Below, one piece after another: positions 1-14,600 of a DNA stretch of 64,000 bases. This DNA is from Pelargonium tetragonum (Eukaryota; Streptophyta; Magnoliopsida; Geraniales; Geraniaceae). Within the stretch, counting starts at the first letter, position 1. Every line of letters starts with the position of its first letter. Below the pieces are notes generated by a model. It was not told the DNA's origin. It saw nothing but the letters and a program-made list of their open reading frames with translations, and made no database searches. The stretch spans positions 62,001 to 126,000 of the forward strand of contig JAYMTL010000043.1 in NCBI GenBank assembly GCA_036897445.1. The letters run 5' to 3'. Position numbers and translations under genes: made by a program.

Positions 1-1650
1 ATTGCCTTCTTCGAGACAGAACTAAGATCTATGAATACCAAATCTTAAACTCCTTTACCTCAAGCTAAGAAATACTAACCCTCAATTGACAGGAACTCAT
101 TTTAAGTCTTTGATTCAATAGCAACTGTTGCAGCTGCACGCAAAGCAAGAAACTCAAGGAAGAGAAGACTCCTTCTTAAACAACTAGGGCATTTAAGATT
201 AAGAAGTCTCTTTCCTAAACTATAACCAAAGAAAACCTTTCAAATTAAAGAAGACAATTGAAGTCCTTTGCCAGACTGATATATCGATATCGGGTTAGAA
301 CTATTAACACCTTGGTTAGCACCTTTTAGTAGTAAATACACTTAATCTGAAATCTCTAGCACAAGATAAACTTGCTTTACAAAAGAAAACCCAAAAAATT
401 CGCTGCACTTGCAAATTCCCTTTCAACACTTCGGCATGCCTCAAAGACTTCTAAACTTCTTTACCAGTACCAGCTAATCGGAATCAAGCTCTCAAAGGGT
501 GTGTCAAGGGAAAGAGTTTTGACTTAATTCTCCCAAGCTAAATAACCAAGTGCGAAATACTAAATGCCTAAGGTAAATACCCACGAAATTGCTATAGTAA
601 AGTACTAAAAGAGTAGCTTTTATGCATGAAAACTCCTTACCTTTTAAATAAACAACTGGAAAACAGGAAGCTCTTTCACTTGAGCTTACTGAAATTCATC
701 AGAAAATAAGAAACCCTGGAATTAGATTTAGAAGCTATACCATTAGCATTAAACCTCTAGCTTATGTCCATCTACACCGGAAAGACTATACGAAACTAAG
801 AGCATTGAATTACTGAGAGTCTTAGATTATCCTGATTAGATTGGTAAGTTTAGAACCAGTAAGTATAGTTAGCTCAAGAAGTCAACTCAATTGACAAGGA
901 AATGTTGAAGTTTACTCTGTCTAATACTCCTTCTCCTTTACCAGCTAACCCCGATAGATCCGTTCAGGAAAGGAACCTATAGTTACTATACCCTTTATAG
1001 GAATTTCTAAGATTAAGAATTCCCTAATAAAAAGACTACTAAGTTAAGAGGGTTTATAGGAGCTCCAATAGAAATAGAATCTCTTGCTATACAAAACCCA
1101 GAGTACAAAAAAGAACACCTTAGCTGACAACACCTGGCTATTGATACCTTCTAAACTTTAAACAACTAAACAGGAAGGAACTCACTCATTTAATTTAAGA
1201 ATAACTTTTTAGCCTCAATTCACTACAATGTCAGCCAGTATTAGCAGCAATCCCAAGAAATCCAGTGCCGGCTTACCAATTCAGTTCAGAGAGTAAGTTC
1301 CTAAACTCATTTCAACAAGACTACAAGAATACTATTCCCGGAAGGAAGCCTCTTCCATTAGCACAAGATAATCAAGTTTATTCCTTACAAGCTTACAAAT
1401 TAGCTAGAATATTAGCTATAAGTGCTACAATTAATAAAGCAATTCCTTTACTGTTTATCAATCTAGATCAGACTTTAAGGTAAGGAAAACTCTCAAAAGA
1501 ATATAGAAAGATGTTCCTTGCAAACAAAGAATCCAAATAGCTCTGTAACTTCCTAAACACTCTCTTAGAAATTCTCTTAGGAAGATAGTCTAACATGAAA
1601 TAGAAAGATTCCATTAAGAACCCTTAAGACTTAGGACTGCTTACCTTTGC
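1..1650. other. Strand-polarised decayed block, CpA kept and TpG lost
   Basis: In the first 600 bases I count about 39 CpA but only about 21 TpG, where composition alone predicts about 34 of each. This fits loss of CpA on the minus strand only (seen here as TpG to TpA), a pattern known for RIP, where one strand of a tract can take most of the hits. The block reads A- and C-rich on the plus strand. A 72-codon frame opens at a GTG at 1,265 and runs to 1,483. It resembles nothing I know and is within chance length. No gene is called. Confidence 0.4.
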
Positions 1651-4600
1651 CGTCGGATATTCTTCCTTCTCAACTGTCAAGTCAACACTTCCATCTGCTA
1701 CAACAGTTTCTATAAGCTGCACTTGTGTTCAACTCCAGTTCATGTATCTATCCTAAACCTAAATTACCCGCTTAAACTGAAGAAATACAAGAATACCTAT
1801 TTAGAGTTACTTCCAACAATATAAGGTTACAACATCTTAAAAGGAATACAGAAAGCCTTTTTTATATCTTATTAAAAGGCCCTTCTGCTTAGTCCGTTTT
1901 TTCAGCTTCTGATACTAAATTTGCAAAGTTCTTTGATAAGGAGCCCGGCTACAACTACCCAGGGCTATACTAAAGTCTATTTTTTTAAGCTAGAGTTCCC
2001 TCTCATTTTTGGAAACTGAAGGGCTGCTCTTTTCTATTTTAGTAAGTACAAAAAACCCCAGATTACAGAAACTTTTGCCCAAGATTGGTTTTTACCTACA
2101 ATTTAGCCTGTAAAACGGGATTGAAACACTTTATTAAAGCCCCTTTTTAGAATGAATATAGTAACTTTGGGCAACCCACATTTTGCCCTGAGATACGCGC
2201 CCTTCCTTAGTACTTTCGCTTTTCAGTTAAATTTCTACTTATTATTATGTCCTAAAAGGCACACATTTATAGGTTTTGTATACTTAACGCTATAAAATTC
2301 ACCCTAGAATTTCCTAGAATGCCTGCAACTGCAGGTTTCATTAACACTTAGCCTTTACATGTTAAACTAACACCTTTACTAGAGATATAGAGAAAGCTCT
2401 CTAAGTCGTACCTTACCAACCCAGCAGAATACATTATCTAATACTGCAACACCTCATGAAAGTGAGACCTCTAAGCTCATCATAAATGGTATACAATATA
2501 GGATTATCTCCTTTACAACTAATATAGGGTCTTACTCCTTCGGGTACTCTTTCCTTAAGGTTAGGAATTCATAAGTTTGCCTTGGTAATACTAAACTCGG
2601 GCTATACATCATATAAGGCTTAGGACTTATAAGAAGAAATTGAATTAAAGAGGACTTTGCGATTCCTGTAAGTTCCTAATCTCAAAGAAACTGAATACAA
2701 TTTTCCAGAAATAAATATAGAATCTTAAAAGATAACCCGACTCTCCAAACTAAAGAACAACTAATAGAATCGGATAAGTACCTAGCTTTTCCTAAAACAA
2801 AAAGAATCTGTTACTTATTATCACTGGAACTTCCTTTTAGGAATACATTTACACCTCTTCATAAACAGGAACTTCTATCTAAGATTATGTATCTAAACTC
2901 TATCATAAACTGAAGTCAGTGAATCCAGGCCAGGGTGTATATATGTAGTTTATTAAGTATATTTCGTGGTTAGAGCTCTCCTCATGTATCCCCCCAAAAA
3001 GCTTCTAATTTCTAAGTAGGGATGCCCTAAATTCTATTGTTCAATGTTTGTAAAAGCTCCGATTATTTTAGATATTTAAACCAACCCTATAACATATGTA
3101 GGATTCTATTCTTAAAAAAGAGAGCGCGCAGGAGTAAGGTTTAGATTAGAGAACTCCTTTAAGGTTAACTTTCCGAGCGCTTCCCTACAGCACTTAGCTC
3201 TTTTTCTACTACCCCAAACTCACTTAACTAACTCTAATACGAGCTTATTCCCGATACTAATGAAGTGTATGAATACTTCTTTTTATGAACTGTAACCAAA
3301 AGAAAAATCCCGTTTAGACTAAATTTACATTTTAAAATCTTAATTAATAAGAACTCGAGAAGACCCCTTTTAATCTAAGAGCTTGCGTATGTCCGAGACT
3401 TTCTGACTACGTGCCTATATGCTACCTCTGCCAGAATTTAAATTACTAAAAGGAGACTTGTAAAAAAGCTGTAATAGCGAATCATATATATGAGGATTTT
3501 TCACTAAAAGCGGTCAGAGGAAGAGTAAGTAGTTCTAAGTAAGCTCTTTATCTGTCTATTTGTTTGTTAATTTTGAATTCGAATCCCTTCAGTAGAACGA
3601 CATAAAATATGGCAGGATAGATCAAAATTTAGTAAAAAAGGCGCCTACTCCAATAGTTAAGGGTTTAACTGTTTTAGATTTTCAAAGTTACTTTTTAATC
3701 ATGAAACGGGAATTACTTAAGTAGTAAGTAGAGAAAGACTTTATCCTTCCAGGATGTAGAAAGCCGGAATACTTAGATTAGGGACGGTATAAAAGGTATA
3801 ATTTAGCTAATCTCAAACAAAAGTCCGGGCTAAAAAAATTCTTTATGCGTACAGGTTCGAAGCCCCTTGTTATACGAGTAAATTATACTAGATCACGCAT
3901 CTCTGGTAAATAGACAACAAAACTAGAAGTGGGATTCTCTAAAAGACAGGGTCTTATGTAGATTTTAGTGTGCTTAAAATCTTAATTAAGACCCGGGAAT
4001 CCTTATTACTTACTAATTGTTTAAAGGCGGAAAATCCTTAATGTGTTAGCGTAACTCTAGGTTAGACAACTGTGACTCGGGTTAACATAAAGGAGCTTCT
4101 TTTAACGCCTATGCCTTAGAATAATGAAATCCTAGTTGAGTTTTTACCACGCTTTATTAATTAAAGGATATCTTGTCTAACAAGAATGTAATTGAACAAA
4201 CTGCGTTAGCAAAATCCTCACTCTCGGGGTCGAGCGAATCAACGAAATTCTTACCTATATTGTATCAGACTTATTGGAGCAAGAAGTTTAGTAGACTTTG
4301 ACTTTCTTTGCCTACGTTTTTTATATTACACGAGAGCTTTACATAGTGTCCTCAATCCCTAGAGTTATAAAGAGAAATTGCTTAGTGAGCACCTACCTAT
4401 TTTATAAGCATGTAGGTAAAAGCCCCGCCCCCTTCTTCAGACTTCAGACGTATAACAGGATCCTAGATTTTAGCATTCAGTAATAAGGAAAAGAGGCTCG
4501 ACTTGCAGGAGACCCAGAATAAGAGTTTGAATAGGTGTTGAGAATTTAGTAAATAGCGTTTTCTCTAAAATATCCAAACAAGAGTCCGGGTTAAGCCTAC

Positions 4601-7600
4601 CCAAAGTATAAAACTAAATACCTAGTAGTTCTTCTCTTCACACCTTATAGCCGCCCAAAAGGGACTTCAAGGGTATAGAATATGTACGTATGCCTTAAAA
4701 ACTGCCTGAGTGGCGGATAAAGAAGTAAAAGCAGCCTTAATCTTATTAAACGAAATAGCATGCATTGCTTAACCTAGGGCTTATTCTGAAGCACTAGAAT
4801 TGCTTTCTTAAATCTAGATTATATACTCACCAAGAACTTGATGGTTGTCCTTACTTTTAGTAAAAAGGGTTAATCCTTTGTCCGTTATATTGATCCAATA
4901 CTTTTTGTCAGATGCCTCGCGTCAGATATACGAAGGTGCAACAGTCTCTTAATCAAAAACTAGAAAGATTCCCCTAAAATAAGTAGATAGTCGTAATTTC
5001 AACTCTGTGATACTAAATTTACTTAAATAGAAATGACTCCCTTTTCACTATATAGAATAGATGCTCTTAATTCCCAAGCAAAGCGGTAAAGGTGCCTTAT
5101 CAAGTTATAAAAATCCGGGGGTTAAAGTCCCGCAGTATTCCATTTATGTACCCGCTATTTGGTCAATTTTATAGTTACACTACAAAAAAAGGGGTAGATT
5201 ATATAACTGAGACTAAAGAATTCCTTTAAGACTTTACTTTAATAAGTTTTTTTATTCCCGTTGTTTTAGCAGAGTCACAGGCACCTGAAGCATAAGTTAC
5301 CGGATATTTTTTTATAATGTTTCTGTTTACTAATAGTATTTCACTCTTAGAACTTAACCAATAATAAGAAGCTCAGTCTTAAAGTATTCTACCTTCATTC
5401 AAGAGATTTAACTCGAAGTAGAAATTCGGGAAAATTTTTAGGCTATTAATAACGGGGTTCTTTCCTATCCCAAAAGTGGGGTGTTATCCGTGTTTGATAA
5501 ATCTTGTGATACATTAATAGAAAACTAAGCAAACACTGCTTTTCGGTAGAAAGCTTTAAAAAAATCTAAGTTCCATTTTTATGAAAACTCCTTTGTGTTT
5601 AGACTAGTAAAGCCTTGGTTTAATCTGAATAAATTACTATAGTCAGTCGGGATTTTTAATAAAATTTTAACGGAGCGTGGCTTAGAGTAGCACAAGAATC
5701 TAGCGAAGACTTCTTAATGTTAATGCTTACTTACTAAAGAAATTCTATTTTGCTTAAGAAAGTGCTGTACTAATCTACACAGACAGAGTGCCCGTTGAAA
5801 AGTCTTCACTGAATTCCGCATCGTAATGAGCAGCCAGAAGTTTCTTTTATTTACTCTTTTTGGGAAGTACTCTTGTATTTATATTGCGCACGAACTTTTT
5901 TATTCTAGAATTCTTATATTAATAGAGCGCTTCTCAGGACATCTAAGATATACCAAAAAGGGTTTTATTAATTTAATGGAGAATTCCCTTTCCTTTAGAA
6001 ATTTTGACTTGGTGTTACAAAAAAAGTAAATAAGAGTTCGTCGACTTTAATAAAGTATTTGTTTCTTTTGACAGCACGGGAACTTCTAGTGACTTAGAAA
6101 TGGAAGGGCTTCGAGGCTCACTCAGCCAGTTTGATTATTGGCTATTGACAATTATAAAAAACCTTCTGTAGGGCCCTTTCGATTTAGTTGAGGCGTGTAT
6201 TCATTTTTTTATATAGTTTAAATTATCTAAGTTTGTAAATTTCCCTACTATTTTAAGTAGGGCTAAATTGAACTTTTGACATCTTGATTACACAAGCCCT
6301 GTTCTATCACGGATTAAAATAAAAGGGGCTCCCTTAATTTAGGAGATCCTGACTAAAATTTAACGATTCCTTAATGCAGGTTGTAGAATAACCCATAATT
6401 TTATAACAATACTAGTAAAACTCCCCTTCAATAATAGGAGACTCTCAGCAAAACTTTAGTTTGTAAGACAGGGCTGTTGTGTAATAGATTCCCCCTAAGC
6501 AGCGACTCCTCTTGTTAAATGCTAGCGAAATTGCTTGCCCTAATAAGCAGAAGTGAAGCCCTTTAAAAATCTTTGATATCGAATTTTAGGATAACTTATT
6601 TAAGACTTACAGGACTCGCGATTCCTTTCATAAGGGGTCCTTTATAGTTCTGCAATTACACGATAACGGCAGGAGGTTTATCCAGTAGCTGGAGTAGAGT
6701 AAATAGTTATGTTGTAAATGAGGATGTCCTTTTATAAATAATGTACTAATTGTTAGACAAAACTTGTAAGGATTCTACTGGGGCTTTTATCTTCCCTATT
6801 CTTTACTCCTCAAACTCGGGAAACCCTTTTGTTTTAATTGCTTTAACTTCTTCATGATTAATGGTAATTCCTTATAACCAGACACAGCTACCAATTAACT
6901 TACGGAAGTCCTAGTATTACCTCTTTTGTAGATTTTCATAATAATAAAATATGGCGGATTTTAGCTCTTAAGATATTGCCTTATTCTTGAGGGGCCTCTT
7001 AAAAAACTAAAGGTTATGGTTATTTCATTCCGTTATAATAGAGAATTCCCCGATTGTTAAAGAAAGGCTCGGAAACCCTATAAAAGAGTATACTACATAG
7101 TTAATGATAGAAACTGTGCTCAAGATATTCTTAGGAGGAGCTGGGGTACTCATATGAGACAAAGAGAACTTTTGACGTAGATCAAAAATCTTGGAATACT
7201 TAAGTTCTTACCAAGTAAAAAGTTAGCTATTATATAAGCAAAAGAATAAACTTTATTAATTTGGGGTTTTTAGAAATAATAGAGCTTTGCTTCGTTCTTT
7301 TTTGAATGAAATGTGATTTTTATTAATTACATTACCTACCTACTCTAACTGCAAGAATTTCTATATTCTGTAATCTGGGGAAACTCTCATAGCTAGCGTT
7401 CATTCTTAGTTTTGCCTTATTCGCTTGTATTAAAGAATCTCCAAAGTTTGCTTTTATTAATTAATATTAATTTATTAATTTGTCATGGCTGCTTGTTACT
7501 GAAAAAGGAGGGCTGCACTATAAAGTCCTACCTAATGCTTTTTCTAGTTTTTGTATCCTCATTAACATATAAAGTAAGCGCTTAAACTAATGACTTAAAA

Positions 7601-10600
7601 TTCCTTGGACCCGCCCCTGAAAGGTCCTTATATCTTTTTATAGCCCTCTCTTATTCTCTTATAAAACTGCAAGCATTAATCTCGGGACTCACACCTGTCT
7701 ACTTATTCTAAAAGAAAGAAACTTAATGCCTAATTTAGATTACGGGTTTTTAGTGTATATTGTAAAAACCCGGGTTTGGTTAAATATAAAAAGTTTTTTT
7801 ACACCTTGAGACTCCTTTGTGACTAAGCTCTATTACCTACGGACCCCTCTTTGTGGTAACTTCTTAATGAAGAATGCAGTTTGTCTATACGGTAGCCCCT
7901 ACCCCTTATCTGTACTAAGACTTTCGACTTATTCTCCGTTGGGTATAATGGGTAAAAAGGCAAATCTCTACAGTTAAAGACAAGAAAAGTAGATATTTTT
8001 AATTAAGGAAACCCTTGGGTTTCCGGGTATAGTAGCTATAATTTCGATTAATCGGGATGGGAAAGTAAATAAGATGTGCAATATTGTAGACCGGTCTCAA
8101 CTAATAGTATAGAAAAAGAGCTACTAAAAAAATTCTGAAATGCAAAACTAAAAGAAGCTTTTAATTTAAAGGCAGTACTAAAAATTAAGACTTAAACCAT
8201 TTATCTAAATTCACCTTTAAGGTAGTGAGTGGGTATACTTTTGCCAGTTAGAAGGGGCCCTGAAACAGACCTGCCCACTTTTAGGTAAGATGGAAAGCCA
8301 TTTTATTACCGAATCACCATACGAGTTGTTAAGAATTGGAATACTTTAAATTTAAAGCTAAAAGAAGTGAAACTTCCTGGTAAAACTCAGTCGCTAATAA
8401 AAATCTAATATATATATAAAATGGTTATTCAATAAGGAATTTTTTAGATATTTTTCACTTTATTAAGGAGTCCCGTTTTTATGCCATTAGCTGCTACTTA
8501 TAAAAACACGTAAGCTCGTGAATAGCTAACTAAGGAGATAAGATCTCAACTTCATTCAACAGAATTCTAGACACTTTGTTAGTTCAAAATCTTAATATCC
8601 AACCTAATGAGTTTACCCTCTGAAGTACTTTATTACTCACGCTACGTTTCTGACTTCCAGGTGAGAAAAGCCTTATTTTATAATCTAATGCTTTAGGGCT
8701 TCTATTAAATTAGACTCTTTCTATATAGAGTATCCTTAAGTTTCCCTTATATAATGTAGCTTCTTGCAAGTACCTTTATCGCGTACTTTCGCCAAAGTGC
8801 TACATTTCTCTGCATAGGGCACGGCGGAATATTAGAAGCACAAGTCTCTTGGAATGAGAACTTTCCTTTTTCTTTCAAAAAATTTTTTGGACTGCTGGAG
8901 GTACGTTCTTTACATGTTACTAGAGACTAAAATAGATTGTGAAAAGCCTTTTGAAAATCGGTGATAGAAGAATAAAACTCGTTAAAAACTTTAAATAGAT
9001 AGAGAAGTTTTGTGTAATAGGGAATATAAGCATTTCTTGGTAATAGCTCGCTGATAGTAACGGGAGGGCGTAAAATAAATATTATAAAAGAAACAAGGGG
9101 TAGACTTTTATTTTAAAAACATTTGTTTTATATTACGGGATCGGGCCTAAAAAGGGTTTTTACAGAACAAAGCTTAAGAAAAAAATTTGGCTTGATAACA
9201 GCTAGATCACAAGAGTTAACTATCAAATCAAAAGGAGGCTCCAAGTCTTAACATTCAGCAAAGTTTTCTGTTCGATATTTTTAGTTGCAATTATTTTATA
9301 TACACCGGGGTTTCAATGGGGCCTAACTAAAAAGCATACTTACAATTAGTGAAGAGTCCTTTATTCAGATATAAACTTAACCTATATTAATTAAAATCGA
9401 AGGTGGAATGTAGTGCCGATTTAGATTATGTATTATCTTATTACCAGGTTAGTTCTTCTTAACAGTTATATATTTTCCAAAGTCTTTCTTAGTTTCTTAA
9501 CTGGGATGAACCCTATATATAGTAGAATTTAGATGACAAAAGATAAGAATCCTTAAGTGAAATGCGAGGTAATAAGAGAAAAGCAGACACATTATACATT
9601 CCTTATCCCTTTTATTTTGCTTAGACCCAAAAGTAAATTACAAAAAGAGAAGTAAAATGCATAAACTAATTTGAAAGGAGTAATCCACGTAACAAGACAA
9701 GAGGTCCTCCATAATTATAATTACCGTTTGCGTAAATCAGTAAAAATAAGTATAACAAAATGAGAGCTGAATCTTTAGTATTTCCACCAGGAGCTTCTTC
9801 AAGAACTTTGAATTTTAGAGTATTAAAATCACTTAAAAAAGGAAAAGAAATAAGAAGTAACATCCGCCAGGAGGCTCTATATTAACTTACTACTTTAATC
9901 AGATTTACATTCGGCAAATAAGAATACTTTGTGAAAGAGTTGAGTTCGAATCCTATCCGCAGTAAGTTATAGTCGAATTACCTAAGTTCTTGTACAAAAA
10001 ATCTTTTTGATACTACTTTGAGTAGTTCAAATTAAAAAGTTTTTTCTACTCAGTTCAGTATGGGGCCCGTGCCTTTCATAAAAGGGTCCCAGGACTTATC
10101 CAGTAGCAAGGCCTGCTATATTATCATTATACTTGTTAGTCGAATTCTGTTTAAGATATTTTAGTTTCGGGGTTACCTCTTATTTGAAAGCCCTAAAAAA
10201 TTTGCTAGAGAAATTAAGAATTCATTTCTTCTAGGTGTAGCTTTCGCGGGATTAAGTACTCACTAGCTTCAAGGGATCAAAAAGGGGTTCTAGCTGCAAA
10301 GTTTGCTTTAACGAACTTCCCTGAGTAAATCTAAGGGGGCTCTGGATATAAATAAGCAACGGAGTAGTCGTCTTTTTTCTTTGTTACTAATTTTATATAA
10401 CAAAGCAAGAGAGTTATCTATAAATTCATTTTACTGTTGTTATGCCTTAAGCAAGAGTCCGCTTGTTCTGTCGGTAAAAGTTAAGGAATTATAAAACACC
10501 TAAAACTGGACGTTAAAACCCTATAAAAAGCACCTTACCGAGGTGCCTAAAAGCCTGTTAAACGAAAGAATTTCTATTAACTTTGGCATTTCCCTAATGA

Positions 10601-11419
10601 TTTTGTTTTTCTAATCTTATACTTTATAATATAAGAATAATGTAAGATAAAATATATAAAACGTTTTTAAAATTTAAAATAAGCTTGAGTTTTCCTGTTC
10701 CTTTTTTGGCCAGGATACCTAAAGCTGTAGCGGTTTATTCTTATTGTTCTTAGTCTATCTAATCAGGGACAAAGTAAAGTAATGAGTAAACTCGTGAGAT
10801 TGTTGGTATTGTTGTTCTTTTTACTATTAGTTAAGATTGTACTACCTTTTTATTTAAGGCCTATTCCCCTTGCTCTATGCGTTTTTCGTTATAGGTATTT
10901 ATAGAGTGACTTTACACTATATGGATAGACAAACAATTATCTCTATTGACCTACGTGTTCTTGACTTACCTTCCTCTTTTGATTAATATACCTGCAACTT
11001 TCTTATATATAATACCCGCAGCTAGACTCTTATGAGTTCTATATGTCTTATAAAAGTATACTGGATATTTAGACTTTCTAGCTCCTTATCCAAATCCAAG
11101 ACTTTTCTCAGGTAAAGTCCCCTTAAGGTTAAGGGAGCTTTGACTGGCCTGTTAAAGAGTTTTTCAATCTATTTAGTTCCCCGAATGGTATTATGGGTCC
11201 TAAGTCAAGCCCTTTGCTTAGATATAAAGCCTTTCGGTTTGATAAACTATAATGTAATGAGGAAATGCTCTGGGCTTAATAAAGAAATTCCTGAAACTGG
11301 TCTTAAGCAGGTCTAGTAAACAGAAGTATATTAACTAAAAAGGGTTTGATTTTCTCCGCAATGGAATTCTTTATCAATTTATATTAATTGGTAGCATAGA
11401 GGTCCCTTATTATAACAAT
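1651..11419. other. Long stretch without recognisable genes
   Basis: I see no gene here. Frames of 61-67 codons at 4,298-4,483, 5,826-6,029 and 9,666-9,863 are chance length. GGGCCC palindromes occur at 6,171, 8,255 and 10,063. A palindromic AT stretch lies near 7,450-7,476. The only structured item I would mark is the tRNA-like segment at 9,883-9,969, listed separately. Confidence 0.5.
9883..9969 (+). pseudogene. Possible tRNA relic: acceptor-like arms and T-loop
   Basis: A 9-bp perfect inverted repeat (TAACTTACT at 9,883-9,891 and AGTAAGTTA at 9,961-9,969) brackets about 70 bases that include the tRNA T-loop consensus GTTCGAATCC at 9,944-9,953. The span of about 86 bases would suit a tRNA with a long variable arm (Leu, Ser or Tyr class). 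Against it, no standard D-arm is visible, the T-stem does not pair, and five extra bases lie between T-loop and acceptor. It is either a decayed tRNA or a coincidence of two short motifs. Confidence 0.25.
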
Positions 11420-11680
11420 GGATTTTTATTCCCTTTTTTGTTACTCTTCATCATAGCTATGCCCTTCCTTGCAGCCTAACCCTTACTTGTAGTCTTGTAG
11501 TATACTCTGTATCTTCTTATTAGTCTTATGAGACCCTTCTTAGGAGTCTTCCTAGCTGTACTTACCTCTATCATGTTATGTGTCTATTCTCGTTAGAAGT
11601 TTTTTTATTACTCTCTAAAGTCTTTATTAGTGAATAGAGATTCCAGTTTATGGGAATAGGTAGTCTTAGATAGTATATAT
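11420..11680 (-). pseudogene. Lysine/arginine-rich coding relic, unknown mobile element
   Basis: Read on the minus strand from about 11,571 downward, this block gives a basic peptide containing ARKTPKKG, then YYKTT, then RKGIAMMK, with about one in-frame stop in this stretch. The composition (plus-strand words such as CTTGTAGTCTT at 11,486-11,496) differs from the surrounding sequence and recurs near 48,224-48,234. I infer a decayed mobile-element ORF. The family is not recognisable and no terminal repeats are seen. Similar basic fragments at 22.96, 36.7, 48.1 and 49.6 kb may be relics of the same family. Confidence 0.3.
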
Positions 11681-14600
11681 TATAGAAATCGTCGCTTTCA
11701 TTCCTCTTCCCAGGTCCGCTCAAATTTTTATAGAAACTTGTTACAAAGCAAGGTATACCGCTTCTTGTGCCACGAAATGCAGAGTCTTTTCTCGTTAACT
11801 AGATGTAGGTAGCTTCTTAAGAACGGGGAATTTCTCTTCGCTCTATGGAAAATCCATTTTATGCCTTTTTTTAGATTGCGAAACTAAACTAATACAACAA
11901 GCAAGAACCATAACAATCGTATAGCTCATAAAACGGGTACAGCTATAGCTCCTAAGAAAGGTATTTATACAACTAACTTAGGTCTCAATTTTTTATAACT
12001 AAAATATCCTAAAATTAGAGATTTATGAGCTCCTACTTAAAAGAGAGGTAAGGGTCTGTACTCTTGACTAGACAGAATAAGGAAATTCCTACAAGGAGCT
12101 CTTGGCTAGAAAAACCTTATTCCCATGTATAATTTTTGGTTGATAAATGTAATACTACACAAGTCTTTCCGGAAGTGAAAAAGGTAAAAGATCACAGCAT
12201 AGGATTTTTCTAATTTGATTACGAGATTTACTAGAACTGAAAATCCGGGACTCCCTTATTTGGCTTGATAAGAATACTCAACCCGGTTAAAAAACTCAAG
12301 TGTTAGTCGGAGATTTTCTCTGGGTTATTCTTTATTTTTAACGCAGTTAGTTTTGCTTGTTAATTCTTGTTTTTCATAGTCAGTCTTTTTACTGATGCGC
12401 AGGCATCGGATACCCCTTTTTGCAGTGTTAAATGCTTTAGAAGTTTCGAGTTTTGTCATTAGTTTTGGTATTCTAAACTTCTTGTATTTAAAGTATTCTT
12501 GTGGTAAATAATTTAGTTGATATATCCGCGGTAAAAGCCGATAACCAGACAAAAGAGTTACTTATTTAATTTAAGAAAGAGATAGATTTTTCAAGAACTT
12601 AGTATTATCTTAGAGTAGTTCTAACTTTTATCCGGATTAAGAGCTTTTCATTTAATAAGGGGGTCCTCGGCAAGGGTTTTTAGCAGTTTTCAAGAATTTA
12701 TGTACTATGACTATGTAAGCAGTTAGAATAACTCGAAGTACAACTAATTTGAAAGTAGGAAACTATCTTATATAAATTATATTAAAATCTTAAATTACTT
12801 TCGTGTACTCACAAATAAGGAAGGTTAAGAAAGATTCCTCTAAAAAAGTACTAAGCTTTATCACTAGAAATTGAGTTTTAAGCCCGCTTTTTTGCTTTTT
12901 AATATGCTTTAGTAACTAAACCCCTTACGGAAAAGATATTTATACTCATTTCTAAGAAAACAGCACCTCCACTCCTTTGCCAAAAAGCCCCCTTTCCTTG
13001 TTCTAACCTTGTATAAGCCTCGCTCTTAACAAAGATTTTTTATAAAAAGGCATCCCCTTAATGTTTTTAAAAAGAGTTTTGACCAGACTACCCAAGTAAG
13101 GGACAAAGAAAGGATTCCGCTGTATACTGAAACAAAGTAATAAATTAAGGGTTCCGGCTATAGACTTTATCAAGTGATGGGATTCTGGGTAGTTGGTCTT
13201 TTTCTTTATCTACCCACTTTTGTGAACAGGATATTCCCTTTGTTTTTCTAAGTTTCTACTTCTTTAGGAATGCGCTAAAGGGGAATTCAAAACAAGACCT
13301 TACCAAGACTAAGAACCCTGTTCCATTATAAAGTGCAGTTTCATTTTAATATATGTAACTTTGTGTCTTCCAGAAATTCTACCCGGATCCGCTTTGGCCT
13401 TAAAAAGAAAATATAGACAAAGGGCACTTAAAGAAGAAAACCGACTAACTCTAAAAATACGCCTTACTTAATAGGTTCATTCAATAACTTAAATCCTTTT
13501 TAAATTTCGAATTTTTTTGCTCACCGGGAAATTTGTCTTTGTAGGAGTGCCCCAAAAGAGCATACTATACTACAAGTTCCTCTTATTTGTTTTAATTTAT
13601 TTCATGAGAACACAAATGCCTCTATATCTATATAAACATCATAAGAATTCTACATAACTTGTTAGATTCCTTGAGCTTAACAACTCTCTCAAGGGGCCCT
13701 TATTTACAGAACACAAGCCCCTTATTAGTATTAGGTGGGGCCCTTTTTGTTAATACAGAAATAGACCCCTGCCTAAGTAAACTATACTAAAATAACTTGG
13801 TCTACTTTTTTGTAAACACATATAGAATCCTCAGATTTTCCCCACCTCATTTTCAAACTTCTACTATTTAATTAGAAATTTTAGTAGGGCCCGTCGTCAG
13901 GATCTCGGGCAGAGCAAAAAAGCCTACCAAAAGGAAACTTAAAATTACACGAGAATTCTTATTCTATTTTCTACTATAACCAAATAAAAAGGGCCATGTA
14001 ATTGAATAAGTGGTATGGAAATTTTCTAGGAAAAGCATTTACAAAAGGGATAACCAAACCCCTTTTTAACGACATCGGCCTAACCCTTGCTCGTATTTCT
14101 TTTTTGAAGCGCGGAGGTGGGGCTTTTCCTCAAACAAGTAATTTACTATATCCTAGTTAAGTACAAGCAAGTAGAACCTCTACTCAGAAGCAGCCGCTAG
14201 GAAACACAGGGGAGTAATTCATTTCTATAACTTCTTAGTACGACCCTATACTTTTCTTTATTTTATATAGTTATTCAAGAGTTCGGGTTAAGCAAGAACT
14301 TTTTCATCTACCCTTGTACTCCATTATACTCTTGTGTACGTGAGATTTATCTATATGCCATGTTCCCTGTATACAGTCTAAAGAAATTTTTTACACCCTG
14401 CCTCTCATTCTGAATTAAGTTAGTGGCTTGTTATTCGGGATAGGCGGATACTTTGGAACAAAGATTTTCAACTTGTTAACCTCTAAAAAAAAAAACTTTG
14501 ATTTTTATTGTTTTATGCCATTCAAATTCAAAATTTTTAGAAGTGTTTCCAGATAAATCTTCAGTAGGTAAATCCTCCTGGTTTTGCAGGTCTCCCAAGG

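Noticed and set aside
3796-3876. Seven-base acceptor-like arms around a GGTTCGA
   Set aside because: The arms include a wobble, and no D-arm or anticodon arm can be drawn. This level of match occurs by chance.
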